32,782 bases of DNA from Bacteroidaceae bacterium (GCA_017617575.1 JAFZVY010000059.1:1-32782), one strand, 5' to 3'; positions 15,598-24,426 are shown, counted from the stretch's first letter. The notes: a model not told the origin generated them from the letters alone. Numbers and translations: made by a program.

Positions 15598-16641
15598 ATG
15601 AAGCGAATTATTATCATGCTGGTGTTTGTGCTTAATGTCATGAACTTGATGGCACAAACTAAGATTATTGATTCTACTACCAAGTTGCCTGTGGCTTATG
15701 CCGTCGTGTATGATGGAAAGGGTACAGTTGTGGGGCAATCTGATGAATTAGGAGTGGTAAACCTGAAGAAAGGCACTAAGTATTCCATCTCCCACTTGGG
15801 GTATAAGTCATACGAGACGGATTTTTTTTGTGGTGAGAAGACGATTCTCATGTCGCCAACATCGTACGACCTGAAGGACGTGAGCGTTGAGGCAAAGCGA
15901 AAGAAATACTATCACGTAAGGTTTTACTATCGTATCGTCGAAGATGTCAACTCTATCATGAAGTATTACAAGGAGGGCTTTGTGGATTACTCCGTAAATA
16001 CCAAAAACCGTAAGACAAAGTTGATTGGTAATACAGGTAGGACATACGTCTTGGATTCCCTGTTGAAGTTGGATGTGATGAGGTCGTTTATGGTAAGTGA
16101 CGAGCATCTTGGTATTCCTTATTTGGATTCAAAGTCGCTTTATGAGAGGATTGTTAGTAATAAGAGAAACACCATTGATGAATCGGGTAATGTTTTATGT
16201 GGTACGGATATATTCGGTACTTATGTTAAGCATGAGAACTCAAATGAGGCGGTACTTTCGTTTGATGGATTATATCCAAAACAGCGTAAGGTGTTGAATT
16301 TGTTTGGCTACACTCAGGTGTTTGATAAGTTTCAAAACACGGAGGTCTTTCGTGATGACAATTTGGGTAATCATTCTCCTTTTGACATTAAGGCATTTTC
16401 TGCTTATCGACATTTCACGTTGAAGCATAAGAAGGAAGACATTACCAAGGACATAAATGTGAAGGACGAAGTATTTATCGTCTGTTCGGAATATTCGGAT
16501 GAGAAAAACAAGAATTCTTTCTCAAGTATTACGGATGAGGTCTTGGATGAATACAGAACTAAGTATCCGTTGGAGAAAGTGCTCCTTGACCATATCCACA
16601 AGATGCGACGGAGAACTAATTTCCGAAAGTACATGGGGTAG
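15598..16641 (+). CDS. Secreted protein with N-terminal carboxypeptidase-regulatory-like domain
   Basis: A 347-aa protein with a signal peptide (1-19, NLMAQ). Residues about 20-95 form the beta-sandwich seen in the plug region of TonB-linked outer-membrane proteins (STTKLPVAYAVVYDGKGTVVGQSDELGVV...ISHLGYKSYE). It is followed by LKDVSVEAKRKKYYHVRFYYR and about 240 residues of unknown mixed fold with no barrel-like repeats. The open frame begins at 15496, but that extension would run through the terminator, so Met at 15598 is used. The protein may be an envelope accessory factor. It precedes an outer-membrane barrel gene with the same N-terminal domain, but a terminator separates them. Confidence 0.75.
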   Translation: MKRIIIMLVFVLNVMNLMAQTKIIDSTTKLPVAYAVVYDGKGTVVGQSDELGVVNLKKGTKYSISHLGYKSYETDFFCGEKTILMSPTSYDLKDVSVEAKRKKYYHVRFYYRIVEDVNSIMKYYKEGFVDYSVNTKNRKTKLIGNTGRTYVLDSLLKLDVMRSFMVSDEHLGIPYLDSKSLYERIVSNKRNTIDESGNVLCGTDIFGTYVKHENSNEAVLSFDGLYPKQRKVLNLFGYTQVFDKFQNTEVFRDDNLGNHSPFDIKAFSAYRHFTLKHKKEDITKDINVKDEVFIVCSEYSDEKNKNSFSSITDEVLDEYRTKYPLEKVLLDHIHKMRRRTNFRKYMG

Positions 16642-16748
16642 GGGTGGACACGTCAAAGGCGTAAATACCTAATGTTTACCACGTGTAATATTTCGTTTTC
16701 TAAGATGTAGCCTTCGGGTCATTTAAACCAAAAAGTGATATTGTTGTC

Positions 16749-16792
16749 AAAAAAGGCAGATTAGGGATTTTACGTCTCTAATCTGCTTTTTT
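16749..16792 (+). terminator. Terminator between the carboxypeptidase-domain protein and barrel genes
   Basis: AAAAAAGGCAGATTAG (16749-16764) pairs with CTAATCTGCTTTTTT (16778-16792), with one bulged G, ending in six T residues. Confidence 0.8.
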
Positions 16793-16817
16793 CATTACTA
16801 AGCCATAAACCAAATCT

Positions 16818-19775
16818 ATGCGGAAAGTAATTGCATTATTGATGCTGATGGTCATCTCAGTATCTTCTGTTCAAGCACAAGTAAGACAACAAAACGTAAG
16901 TGTCACAAAGGGGGGAGCGTCTGTCAGGGGACGTGTTCTCGACTCGGAGTCGGGCGAGGCACTCGTGCAATGTACCGTTGCCATGATGTCTGCCGACACC
17001 ACCAAACTCATTACTGGTACCGTAACTTCCGAGGACGGTAGCTTCGAGATAAAGAATCTTGCCAAGGGTTCGTACGTCCTCAAGATGTCATTCGTGGGTT
17101 ATCATAACTATTTCCAGAAGTTTGACGTCACGGAGGCAAAGGGTACGCACCACCTTGGTACTGTGGTTATTGCCCCTATGAGTATCGCCCTCAGTCAGGC
17201 AACCGTCGTGGGACAGCTTCAGGAGATGGAGATGAAGGATGACACGGTTGTCTATAATGCTGATGCCTTCAAAGTGCCAGAGGGTTCTGTGGTCAACGAC
17301 CTCATCCGTAAGCTCCCTGGCGTGGTCATAGATGATGACGGCAAGATAAAGGTCAATGGCAAGGAGTTGAAGAGGATTATGGTTGATGGCAAGGACTTCT
17401 TCCGTAACGACATGAATGCCACTCTTGAGAATCTGCCTACCAACATCATCAACAAGCTCAAAGTGTATGATAAGCAGAGCGACTTTAGCCGTATAACTGG
17501 TATAGATGATGGTAACGAGGAGACGGTCATGGACCTTACCCTGAAGAAGGGACAGAACAAGGGATGGATGGGCGACCTCAATGGTGCCTACGGTACTAAG
17601 GAACGTTGGCAGGGACGCATCAATGCCCGTCGCTTCAAGGAAGGCTTCTCTACGTTCATCTTCGGTAACATGGGAAACACGGGCAGACGTATCTCTGAGA
17701 ATGGAGACAACACAAACGGCTCCATGGGTGGTAACATGGTCTTTGCCGTCAAGGATTTTGAGATAGGCGGTAGCGTCAACTATAGCGGTTCTAACAGTCG
17801 TAACCATCAGAACAGCTCTTCGCTCAGATACATGGGTAATAGGGAATCGTATAATAATAGGTTCAACCGTAACAAGAGCGTGAACAACAACTATTCGGGT
17901 AACTTCAAGATGGAGTGGAAGATTGACACGCTTACCACCATCGTGTTCAGCCCTTCGTTCAGCAAGGGAGACAACCATTCCGACAGTAATGGCGAGTCGC
18001 TTTCATTTAGCCATAACCCATACGTCGATGGTGTTACCAACCCTCTCACCGAGCGTCACCTTATTCCTGACAGCATAAAGCAGAACGAGACAACGTCAAG
18101 TTCATGGAATGGGGGCGACAATCTGAACTATGGCGGTAACCTTATGTTCAACCGTCGCCTTGGCGGTCGTCCTTGGTTTGGACCTGCCGCCGAGAAGGGA
18201 ACGTCTGGACGAAACTTCAGCATCACCCTTCGTGGTAATGTGTCGGACAATAATAGTCATAACACGAACTATAACAACACATTCTATAATAGGAAAGACA
18301 GTACGGACGTAACCTACCGTAGTACCGAAACTCCTACGCGCTCACGTGACTATAGCGTCGGATTCTCGTACAACGAGCCTATCCTTCGCAACCTCTTTGC
18401 GCAGGTCAACTACCGTTACTCATACTCTAAGCGCAACTCAGACGGTCATAACTACGACTTTGGACTTATCGATGCCATAGGCGATAGCCTTTGGAACATC
18501 TATGGATTGTATGGCGCAGACGTACCTGACGACATACGTGAGCAGTACCTCTCCGACATGTACTCACGCTATACGGACAATCAGAACAAGACGCACAACG
18601 TAGATTTCTCACTCCGCTTTATCACCAAGCTTCTGAATCTTTCCGTGGGTCTCACGTCTGAGTTCCAGAACCAGCGTATGGAGTACCAGTACAACCGACT
18701 TGACACCATCGCTTCGCGTAACATCAGCCGTCTGTCTCCATCGCTCAATGCTCGCTTCACGTTTGCACGTCAGCACACACTCCGTCTCAGGTATCGTGGT
18801 AACTCATCACAGCCAAACATGACGGATATGTTTAACAATAGGGATGAATCCAATCCTTTGCGCATACGTGAAGGTAACCCGAACCTGAAACCATCGTTCA
18901 CGAGCAACCTTTCAGCTGAATACCAGCGTTTCTTCGTGGAGAGCAAACGTTCCATTAATGCACGTGTGGTTTATTCAACCACAAGCAACTCCATATCAAA
19001 TAGTACGGAGTACAACGATGCCAATGGTGGTACGGTCACTCGTCCGGAGAACATCAACGGCAACTGGAATGCAAGTGCCAACTTTGGCTTCAACACTCCG
19101 TTTATATGGGAAAAACTCTCGTTCGACACCAACACCGAAGGCTCTTACCGCCGTCGCATGAGTTACCTCTATCAGGATAACGTCACGATGGAGAATGAGG
19201 TAATCAACAAGTCGTTTCGTGAAAACATCTCCTTCTCCATCCGTCTTGAGGACATCGACATCCGTGCCAATGGTAGCTTGAACTATTCAACGATAGACAA
19301 CGCACTCCAGCAGAACTCCAACCGCGATACCTACGACTTCCGTTATGGCGTGTCATCCACGGGTAACTTCAGCAACGGCTTTGGCTACTCCACGGACATC
19401 AATATGCAGAGCCGTAGAGGATATACTGGTGAAAATGCCAACACCAACGAGCTTGTGTGGAATGCCGAGGTGAGCTATCGTTTCCTCAAGCGTAGGGCAA
19501 CCCTTTCCCTTCAGGCATTCGATATCCTCCATCAGCGCACCAACTACAACCGCCAGATGTCGGACAACGGATATAGCGATTCGGACAACAAGACCATCTA
19601 CGCATATTACATGGCACGTTTCCAGTACCGTCTTACTCGTGTTGGTAGTCGTCGTCAGCAAGGTGCGCCAGACTTCGAGGCAGGCGAACGCTCAGCACAG
19701 GACAGACAGCCGCGCTTTGAACGCCAGAACAATAGGGGAGGCGATACCCCTCGCTTCCGTGTGAGGGGAAGGTAA
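16818..19775 (+). CDS. TonB-receptor-like outer-membrane beta-barrel protein
   Basis: A 985-aa protein with a signal peptide (1-20, SVQAQ) and a carboxypeptidase-regulatory-like domain (about 33-115: VRGRVLDSESGEALVQC ... VLKMSFVGY). A plug-like region follows (about 130-245: VVNDLIRKLPGVVIDDDGKIKVNGKELKRIMVDGKDFF), then a long C-terminal barrel of alternating aromatic and polar strands rich in Asn, Arg and Tyr. This is the outer-membrane barrel family common in Bacteroidetes, related to SusC/TonB receptors but without an adjacent SusD. The last 40 residues are strongly basic and polar (RQPRFERQNNRGG...RFRVRGR), so the chain does not end in the usual aromatic strand. The substrate is unknown. 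Confidence 0.88.
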   Translation: MRKVIALLMLMVISVSSVQAQVRQQNVSVTKGGASVRGRVLDSESGEALVQCTVAMMSADTTKLITGTVTSEDGSFEIKNLAKGSYVLKMSFVGYHNYFQKFDVTEAKGTHHLGTVVIAPMSIALSQATVVGQLQEMEMKDDTVVYNADAFKVPEGSVVNDLIRKLPGVVIDDDGKIKVNGKELKRIMVDGKDFFRNDMNATLENLPTNIINKLKVYDKQSDFSRITGIDDGNEETVMDLTLKKGQNKGWMGDLNGAYGTKERWQGRINARRFKEGFSTFIFGNMGNTGRRISENGDNTNGSMGGNMVFAVKDFEIGGSVNYSGSNSRNHQNSSSLRYMGNRESYNNRFNRNKSVNNNYSGNFKMEWKIDTLTTIVFSPSFSKGDNHSDSNGESLSFSHNPYVDGVTNPLTERHLIPDSIKQNETTSSSWNGGDNLNYGGNLMFNRRLGGRPWFGPAAEKGTSGRNFSITLRGNVSDNNSHNTNYNNTFYNRKDSTDVTYRSTETPTRSRDYSVGFSYNEPILRNLFAQVNYRYSYSKRNSDGHNYDFGLIDAIGDSLWNIYGLYGADVPDDIREQYLSDMYSRYTDNQNKTHNVDFSLRFITKLLNLSVGLTSEFQNQRMEYQYNRLDTIASRNISRLSPSLNARFTFARQHTLRLRYRGNSSQPNMTDMFNNRDESNPLRIREGNPNLKPSFTSNLSAEYQRFFVESKRSINARVVYSTTSNSISNSTEYNDANGGTVTRPENINGNWNASANFGFNTPFIWEKLSFDTNTEGSYRRRMSYLYQDNVTMENEVINKSFRENISFSIRLEDIDIRANGSLNYSTIDNALQQNSNRDTYDFRYGVSSTGNFSNGFGYSTDINMQSRRGYTGENANTNELVWNAEVSYRFLKRRATLSLQAFDILHQRTNYNRQMSDNGYSDSDNKTIYAYYMARFQYRLTRVGSRRQQGAPDFEAGERSAQDRQPRFERQNNRGGDTPRFRVRGR

Positions 19776-19819
19776 TGAAGAGGACATTAATTAGCCATTT
19801 GGCTTATTGTTTCATGAAT

Positions 19820-19852
19820 AAAGCCGTTCGGAACAAGTGTCCGAACGGCTTT
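19820..19852. terminator. Bidirectional terminator between convergent genes
   Basis: A perfect 13-bp stem AAAGCCGTTCGGA (19820-19832) with TCCGAACGGCTTT (19840-19852). It lies between the barrel gene (plus) and gmd (minus) and can serve both. Confidence 0.85.
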
Positions 19853-19910
19853 TATTTATCATTTCCCAAATCTGTAACTTTCCTTAAAGGAGTTAAGAAG
19901 TTGAAGAATT

Positions 19911-21017
19911 TTACTTCACGATTCCCTTTTCAAGGTATTCTGCGAGGTTCATGCGTACCTTCTGTGCAGCACCTTCTGCGGCAACCTTAGCCATATCTGA
20001 ATCAACCATAATCTTGACGAGCTCCTCGAAGCTTGTCTTTGATGGGTTCCATCCAAGCTTTGCCTTTGCCTTTGTTGGGTCACCCCAGAGATTCACAACG
20101 TCTGTTGGACGGTAGAAGTCCTCTGATACCTCAACGAGTGTCTTGCCGATAAGGTTCTCAGGACCTGCAACGCAGATACCCTTCTCGTTCATGCCTTCGC
20201 CCTCGAACTTAAGCTCGATGCCTGCATGCTTGAATGCGTAGTATGCAAATTCACGTACAGAGTGCTGAACGCCTGTTGCGATTACGAAGTCCTCTGGCTT
20301 GTCGTTCTGGAGGATGAGCCACATACACTCTACGTAGTCCTTTGCATATCCCCAGTCACGAAGTGAAGAAAGGTTACCGAGGTAGAGCTTGTCCTGAAGA
20401 CCCTGTGCGATGCGTGCGGCAGCAAGTGTAATCTTACGTGTCACGAATGTTTCTCCACGGCGCTCTGACTCGTGGTTGAAGAGGATACCTGAACAGCAGA
20501 ACATGTTGTATGCCTCACGATATTCCTTTACAATCCAGAATCCGTAAAGCTTGGCTACTGCGTATGGTGAGTATGGGTGGAAAGGAGTGTTCTCGTTCTG
20601 TGGAACTTCCTCTACCTTACCATAAAGCTCTGAAGTGGATGCCTGATAGATGCGGCAAGTCTTTTCAAGACCGCATGCACGTACAGCCTCAAGCACGCGA
20701 AGCACGCCTGTTGCGTCAACGTCGGCTGTGAACTCAGGAGAGTCGAAACTAACCTGTACGTGGCTCTGTGCTGCGAGGTTGTAAATCTCTGTTGGCTTTA
20801 CTTTGCCCACAACCTTAACGAGTGACATTGAGTCACCGAGGTCACCAAAGTGGAGGTGGAAGTTTGGCTGTCCTTCGAGGTGTGCTATACACTCGCGGAA
20901 GTCAACGGAGCTACGACGGATGATTCCGTGTACCTCGTATCCCTTACTGAGAAGAAATTCTGAAAGATAAGATCCATCCTGGCCAGTAACGCCAGTGATA
21001 AGTGCAACTTTTGACAT
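19911..21017 (-). CDS. gmd: GDP-mannose 4,6-dehydratase
   Basis: This 368-aa NAD(P)-dependent short-chain dehydrogenase converts GDP-mannose to GDP-4-keto-6-deoxymannose, the precursor of GDP-fucose and related sugars for surface glycans. Visible features are the nucleotide-binding GVTGQDG at 9-15, TSE at 128-130, the Tyr152-x3-Lys156 catalytic pair (PYAVAKLYG), and [17 protein letters not shown] in the substrate-binding region, all typical of Gmd. Length is normal. The usual partner, GDP-fucose synthase (fcl), is not next to it in this window. A -7 element (21096-21103) lies about 80 bases upstream. Confidence 0.96.
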   Translation of the reverse strand: MSKVALITGVTGQDGSYLSEFLLSKGYEVHGIIRRSSVDFRECIAHLEGQPNFHLHFGDLGDSMSLVKVVGKVKPTEIYNLAAQSHVQVSFDSPEFTADVDATGVLRVLEAVRACGLEKTCRIYQASTSELYGKVEEVPQNENTPFHPYSPYAVAKLYGFWIVKEYREAYNMFCCSGILFNHESERRGETFVTRKITLAAARIAQGLQDKLYLGNLSSLRDWGYAKDYVECMWLILQNDKPEDFVIATGVQHSVREFAYYAFKHAGIELKFEGEGMNEKGICVAGPENLIGKTLVEVSEDFYRPTDVVNLWGDPTKAKAKLGWNPSKTSFEELVKIMVDSDMAKVAAEGAAQKVRMNLAEYLEKGIVK

Positions 21018-21095
21018 ATATATATGTATTAATAAATTTAATCCTTTGTTTTAGGAATGATTCACATTTTTGGCATTCTATTGCATAAATTTCTG

Positions 21096-21103
21096 CAAAA
21101 ATA
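21096..21103 (-). promoter_or_regulatory. Probable gmd promoter -7 element
   Basis: The minus strand reads TATTTTTG, matching TAnnTTTG. No clear TTTG lies 19-21 bases further upstream, so only the -7 element is well supported. Confidence 0.5.
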
Positions 21104-21174
21104 CGGAATTTTATTGAAAGATAATTAGAAAATGCAGAAAAATGTGTGAAAATTACCTCTATTATTCATACATA

Positions 21175-21588
21175 TCATTCGTATATCGTGGCAACGATGC
21201 GGCGAGAGCCACCGTAGTCGCGGAACTCGCAGAGGTAGATGCCTTGCCATGTGCCGAGGTTGAGACGGCCGTTGGTGATGGGTATGGTGATGCTCACGCC
21301 GAAGAGGCTGCTCTTGGCATGGGCAGGCATGTCGTCCGCTCCTTCAAAGACGTGGTCGTAGTATGGCTCGTTTTCCTTCACGAGGTGGTCGAGTATCTTT
21401 GACATGTCGGTGCGTACGTCTGGGTCGGCATTCTCGTTGATGCTGAGTGCGCATGACGTGTGCTGTACGAACAGGTTGAGCAAACCTGTCTGTGGAAGAG
21501 GATGGGGTAGGTTCTCCAGTATCTCGTGCGTGACGAGGTGGCATCCTCTGCGCTTGGCTGAAAGACTGAATTGATGCTGAGTAATCAT
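21175..21588 (-). CDS. YjbQ/UPF0047-family protein
   Basis: This 137-aa protein matches the YjbQ family, small beta-rich trimeric proteins annotated as secondary thiamine-phosphate synthases from weak activity in E. coli. Hallmarks present: HTSCALSINENADPDVRTD at 43-61 with the His and Asn-Glu-Asn, the middle HAKSSLFG, and the near-C-terminal GTWQGIYLCEFRD. Length is normal. It is last in the minus-strand series nifX-like, catA-like, HEAT-like, yjbQ, but a composite repeat of about 310 bases separates it from the HEAT-like gene and ends exactly 7 bases before its start codon. Confidence 0.9.
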   Translation of the reverse strand: MITQHQFSLSAKRRGCHLVTHEILENLPHPLPQTGLLNLFVQHTSCALSINENADPDVRTDMSKILDHLVKENEPYYDHVFEGADDMPAHAKSSLFGVSITIPITNGRLNLGTWQGIYLCEFRDYGGSRRIVATIYE

Positions 21589-21595
21589 AGACTTT

Positions 21596-21905
21596 GGTTT
21601 GTAAGTTTGTGAGTTTGTAAGTTTTTTGGTTCTTGCGGAGTGAGTTGTGCTGTGCGCCTATTGGAACTAAGTGAAGCGGTCTCACTGACCAAATGGAAGT
21701 AAAAACAGGCAAGTATTTCTCTCACAGCCCGTAGGGAGGTAAACAGAACAAAATCAAGAAAAAACAATTTTCTGAAATTTTTTTAACACAAAGGACACGG
21801 AGAACACAGACTTTTTTCTTTGTACGGATAAAATGAAACTCTGTTTTATTCTCTGAGTCCTCTGTGCTCTCTGTGTTGAAGCAATTATCGAGCAGAGTGA
21901 ACTTA
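21596..21905 (-). repeat. Composite leader element, copy R1, upstream of yjbQ
   Basis: Reading toward yjbQ it contains a long imperfect inverted repeat (arms about 21853-21877 and 21785-21809, AACACA...AGAG type) around an ATAAAA/TTTTAT hairpin. Next come an A/T-rich segment, a middle module (about 21667-21704, AACTAAGTGAAGCGGTCTCA...) and finally five octamers (21635-21596) ending 7 bases before the ATG. Its 5' end is cut at the HEAT-like stop codon compared with R3. Open frames on it (97 and 60 codons) are repeat artefacts. Confidence 0.85.
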
Positions 21906-22418
21906 CAATTTCCCTGACTTTATGCGGCTTACCACGCTGCGGAGAGCTGGTTTGTAGTAGCTCAACTCTATGCTGTCGATGGTGCGCATGAACTCGTCCA
22001 TTAACTCTGGGTAGAAACGGCACATACGGTATGCCAGTTTCATACATAGCGTCTGGATGCCAGGAAGCTCCACGACGCTAACCATGTGCTCGAGACAGAA
22101 GTCGAGGAAGTCTGTTCGCAGGTCGTCCTCCGTTATCTTTAGTCGCTCTATGATGTTGAGTGATAGGCGGCATACGGCTGATTCATTGGTGTGCATGGCG
22201 AGGTCGATGAACTCGTTGAGCATTGGCTGGAGTTGCTCCAGTTCCTTGTCTGTTGCCTTGGTCATTGCCCATAAGGCGTTGCGGGCTACGTGTGCATCAC
22301 TATTGAACATGAAGCGTTTAGCAAAGGATATGAAAGTATTGCTTTCACGCACTTCGTTGTATATTGCCAATACATCTTCGTCACCTTTTACTTTTGCCAA
22401 TTGTGTGTCGGAAAACAT
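21903..22418 (-). CDS. HEAT/ARM-like helical protein, function unknown
   Basis: A 171-aa protein with no signal peptide or membrane segment, so probably cytoplasmic. It is made of repeated amphipathic helices of HEAT/armadillo type (for example DAHVARNALWAMTKATDKELEQL and SAVCRLSLNIIERL), about four pairs. Such proteins usually bind other proteins. I do not recognise a named family. It follows the catA-like gene on the same strand after 81 bases that form a long AT-rich inverted repeat. Its stop codon abuts the start of composite element R1. Confidence 0.7.
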   Translation of the reverse strand: MFSDTQLAKVKGDEDVLAIYNEVRESNTFISFAKRFMFNSDAHVARNALWAMTKATDKELEQLQPMLNEFIDLAMHTNESAVCRLSLNIIERLKITEDDLRTDFLDFCLEHMVSVVELPGIQTLCMKLAYRMCRFYPELMDEFMRTIDSIELSYYKPALRSVVSRIKSGKL

Positions 22419-22441
22419 GATAATGATATTTTAAATTTATG

Positions 22442-22521
22442 ATGTCAAATTTATATTTTCAAGTTTATGCCTTCGGAACAAGCGTTCGGGACGCATAAAT
22501 TATAAATTTGAAATTTGACAT
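22442..22521. repeat. Long AT-rich inverted repeat overlapping the end of the catA-like gene
   Basis: ATGTCAAATTT at 22442-22452 mirrors 22511-22521, and the inner TTTATGC (22464-22470) mirrors GCATAAA (22493-22499). The arms are about 29 bases with mismatches in the middle, and the 22-base loop contains CTTCGGAAC. The right arm encodes the last residues of the catA-like protein (CQISNL). It may act as a terminator or attenuator. Confidence 0.6.
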
Positions 22522-23129
22522 TTTATCGTCTCTTGTAATTTTTCGAGGAACATGGCTCCATGTCCTCCATCCATCTGTACATGGTGGAACTGAAATGATA
22601 TTGGTAGCGTGGTTTTGAACCATCCCTTGCGGTATTTACCCCACATAACCATTGGGTTGCAGAACTTGTCCGTGTATTGGTTCACGATGCTGTCAAGCTC
22701 TGTCTGTATCATGGCTGAAGTGCCGATAACCATTGCGTCCTCGAGGAATGAACTCTGACATTCCGCGATTACCTTGGCGGTAAGTTCCATGTAGTCTTGA
22801 CAGAACTGGGTGAGATCGTCAGAGTAGGGTATATCGCATGAGTTGAGTCCACCTTTGTTGTTGATGACAATCACGTTTATGGCTATGCTGTCGTACTTGT
22901 ATAGCTTACCTTGTTCCGGAAGCAGATAGAACACGTCCATCTTGCTTGCTGCCTTGCCGATGCACCAACAGAGCAGGGCGTTGAACTTGATGCCTCTTTT
23001 GTGGCTCTGTTTCAGTACCCTGCTTACGTCGAATGTCTTGGTCAGAGTGACCATTGGCATTGGTGATGACATCCATAGGTCGAATGCCTGTGCACGTGCT
23101 GTCTCCTGTGGATTTATCTCGGTCTTCAT
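22500..23129 (-). CDS. Chloramphenicol-acetyltransferase-like acyltransferase
   Basis: A 209-aa protein of the type A CAT family (acyl-CoA-dependent O-acetyltransferase). The active-site motif QFHHVQMDGGH at 180-190 closely follows the family pattern Q-x-H-H-x3-D-G, with catalytic His183. N-terminal residues RAQAFDLW and the central region also fit. True CATs have Ser/Ala after the His pair and an aromatic after Gly; here Val and Gly occur, so the substrate may not be chloramphenicol. The longest frame starts at 23201 but would overlap the upstream gene; Met at 23129 follows AAGGAAG and starts 5 bases after the NifX-like stop. It is almost certainly co-transcribed with that gene. Confidence 0.85.
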   Translation of the reverse strand: MKTEINPQETARAQAFDLWMSSPMPMVTLTKTFDVSRVLKQSHKRGIKFNALLCWCIGKAASKMDVFYLLPEQGKLYKYDSIAINVIVINNKGGLNSCDIPYSDDLTQFCQDYMELTAKVIAECQSSFLEDAMVIGTSAMIQTELDSIVNQYTDKFCNPMVMWGKYRKGWFKTTLPISFQFHHVQMDGGHGAMFLEKLQETIKCQISNL

Positions 23130-23134
23130 CTGTC

Positions 23135-23527
23135 TTACTTCCTTGAAGGAATAGTGAATACTGGTGTCTCCTGATGATTGCCGCAGTCGTGGTGATCGCA
23201 TGATTCCATTGAATCGCTTAACTGTCCGTCAACGTATGCCTTGAGTACGTCCTCCACCTTGCCGTGGCAACCACGGATAACTGTTATTCCATGTTCGTTG
23301 AGCTTATTGTATGCTCCCATACCCATGTTGCCTGCAAGCATGAGTGTGATGCCCATCTCTTGCATGACTGAAGCGATGTTTGACTTGCATCCGCATCCCT
23401 CTGGTGAGTCAAGGCGTTCAGACTTCTCTACCTGCTTCTGGGCATTGAGTGTAATTATTGTGTAGTAGGCACAGTGACCGAAATGGTCATCTACCATTCC
23501 GTCACGTGTTGGAATTGCTAAAATCAT
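23135..23527 (-). CDS. NifX/NifB-family iron-molybdenum-cofactor-type domain protein
   Basis: A 130-aa protein with the ribonuclease-H-like fold domain of NifX/NafY/NifB C-terminal type (MILAIPTRDG, then DDHFGHC at 13-19, CGCKSN at 45-50, GNMGMGAYNKL around 67-76). Such proteins bind or carry metal-sulfur clusters; outside nitrogen fixers their role is unknown. A C-terminal extension is rich in Cys and His (CDHHDCGNH at 110-118), suggesting metal binding. No nif gene is present. Met at 23527 is chosen because the upstream extension has no domain and a possible TAAATTTG -7 element lies at 23567-23560. First gene of the unit with catA-like. Confidence 0.85.
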   Translation of the reverse strand: MILAIPTRDGMVDDHFGHCAYYTIITLNAQKQVEKSERLDSPEGCGCKSNIASVMQEMGITLMLAGNMGMGAYNKLNEHGITVIRGCHGKVEDVLKAYVDGQLSDSMESCDHHDCGNHQETPVFTIPSRK

Positions 23528-23649
23528 AATTATTTGTTTTTGTTTATTTTTTGAGAGCACAAATTTAGGCAAAAGTTATGATAAAAAATAATATTTTCAG
23601 AAGATTATGTTTGCCATACATATATTTATTGCTACATTTGCATGGGTAA

Positions 23650-23878
23650 GTACGAGCGTTCGAGTGAAAAAGTGAACCTTTAGCTCGACGGAGTCAAGAA
23701 TGAAAAATAAAGTTTACTCTGTTCGCAGATTGGTTTCAGCACTGAGAACTCAGAGAATAAAAACAGAGTTTCATTTTATCCGTACCAAGAAAAGTTCTGT
23801 GTCCTTTGTGGTTAAATTTTCGTTATTAAAACAATCCGCAAGAACATAAAAACTTTAGAACTCACAAACTTAAAAACA
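23650..23878 (+). repeat. Composite leader element, copy R2, upstream of the macrodomain gene
   Basis: It carries GTGAACCTTTAGCTCGACGG (23673-23692) and neighbouring sequence almost identical to the reverse complement of R3 (about 27160-27224). It then has the inverted-repeat hairpin region (about 23730-23815) and finally five octamers (23839-23878) ending 7 bases before the ATG at 23886. The middle module found in R1 and R3 is missing. AAAACAATCCGCAA at 23828-23841 also occurs in the core of the invertible-type element at 29395-29408. Confidence 0.85.
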
Positions 23879-23885
23879 TAAATGT

Positions 23886-24371
23886 ATGAACATTAAGGTC
23901 ATTGTTGGTGACATTACCAAGCTTTCAGTTGATGCAATCGTAAACGCTGCTAATCGTTCCTTGTTGGGCGGCGGAGGCGTGGATGGCGCCATACATCGTG
24001 CGGCTGGCGTGGAACTGCTGAAGGAATGTGTGACACTCGGTGGCTGTGAGACTGGTCACAGCAAGATAACTGGTGCATATAACCTTCCTTGCAAGTATGT
24101 CATTCATACCGTAGGCCCTATCTATTATGGTAAGGGTGACGAACCTGCATTGTTGGCTTCGTGCTACAGGACGGCTCTTGACATTGCCAAGGAGAAGGGC
24201 ATCAAGAGCATTGCGTTCCCTTGCATCAGTACTGGTGTGTATGGCTATCCAAAGGCGGAGGCTGCACAGATTGCCATACGTACAATACAGGAAAGCGACT
24301 ATGATGGTGAGGTCATCATCTGTTGCTTTGACGAGGAGTCGGAGGAATGTTATAGGAAGGTGAGTTTTTAA
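23886..24371 (+). CDS. Macrodomain protein, O-acetyl-ADP-ribose deacetylase type
   Basis: This 161-aa protein is a single MacroD/YmdB-type macrodomain, which binds ADP-ribose and can remove acetyl-ADP-ribose or protein-linked ADP-ribose. Present are VGDIT with Asp9, NAAN at 20-23, the glycine loop GGGGVDGAIH at 28-37, HTVGP and the phosphate loop STGVYGYP at 114-121. Length is normal. The gene is flanked by octamer arrays in opposite orientations: five units ending 7 bases before its start, and eight units whose first unit overlaps its last codons and stop. No ADP-ribosyltransferase is visible nearby. Confidence 0.94.
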   Translation: MNIKVIVGDITKLSVDAIVNAANRSLLGGGGVDGAIHRAAGVELLKECVTLGGCETGHSKITGAYNLPCKYVIHTVGPIYYGKGDEPALLASCYRTALDIAKEKGIKSIAFPCISTGVYGYPKAEAAQIAIRTIQESDYDGEVIICCFDEESEECYRKVSF

Positions 24372-24426
24372 GTTTTTAAGTTTATAAGTTTATAAGTTTT
24401 TGAGTTCTTAAGTTCGTGAGTTCTTG
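24363..24426 (+). repeat. Eight tandem octamers at the 3' end of the macrodomain gene
   Basis: Eight AGTTnnTR units in exact register (AGTTTTTA twice, AGTTTATA twice, then AGTTTTTG, AGTTCTTA, AGTTCGTG, AGTTCTTG). The first unit supplies the last two codons and stop of the macrodomain gene. The orientation is opposite to the array upstream of that gene. Confidence 0.85.

Noticed and set aside
17088..17978. 296-codon open frame antisense to the barrel gene
   Set aside because: It lies wholly inside a well-supported gene with signal peptide and domain structure on the plus strand; it is a shadow of codon use.
21754..22047. Open frames of 60-97 codons on the minus strand of R1, and a similar one in R3 (26954-27151)
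   Set aside because: They share a peptide-like stretch (FQKIVFS) only because the DNA repeat is shared; they have no start signal or coding bias and are broken differently in each copy.
22500..23129. True chloramphenicol resistance gene
   Set aside because: The active-site surroundings differ from the resistance consensus and the neighbour is a metal-cluster-type gene, so resistance is not supported by sequence alone.
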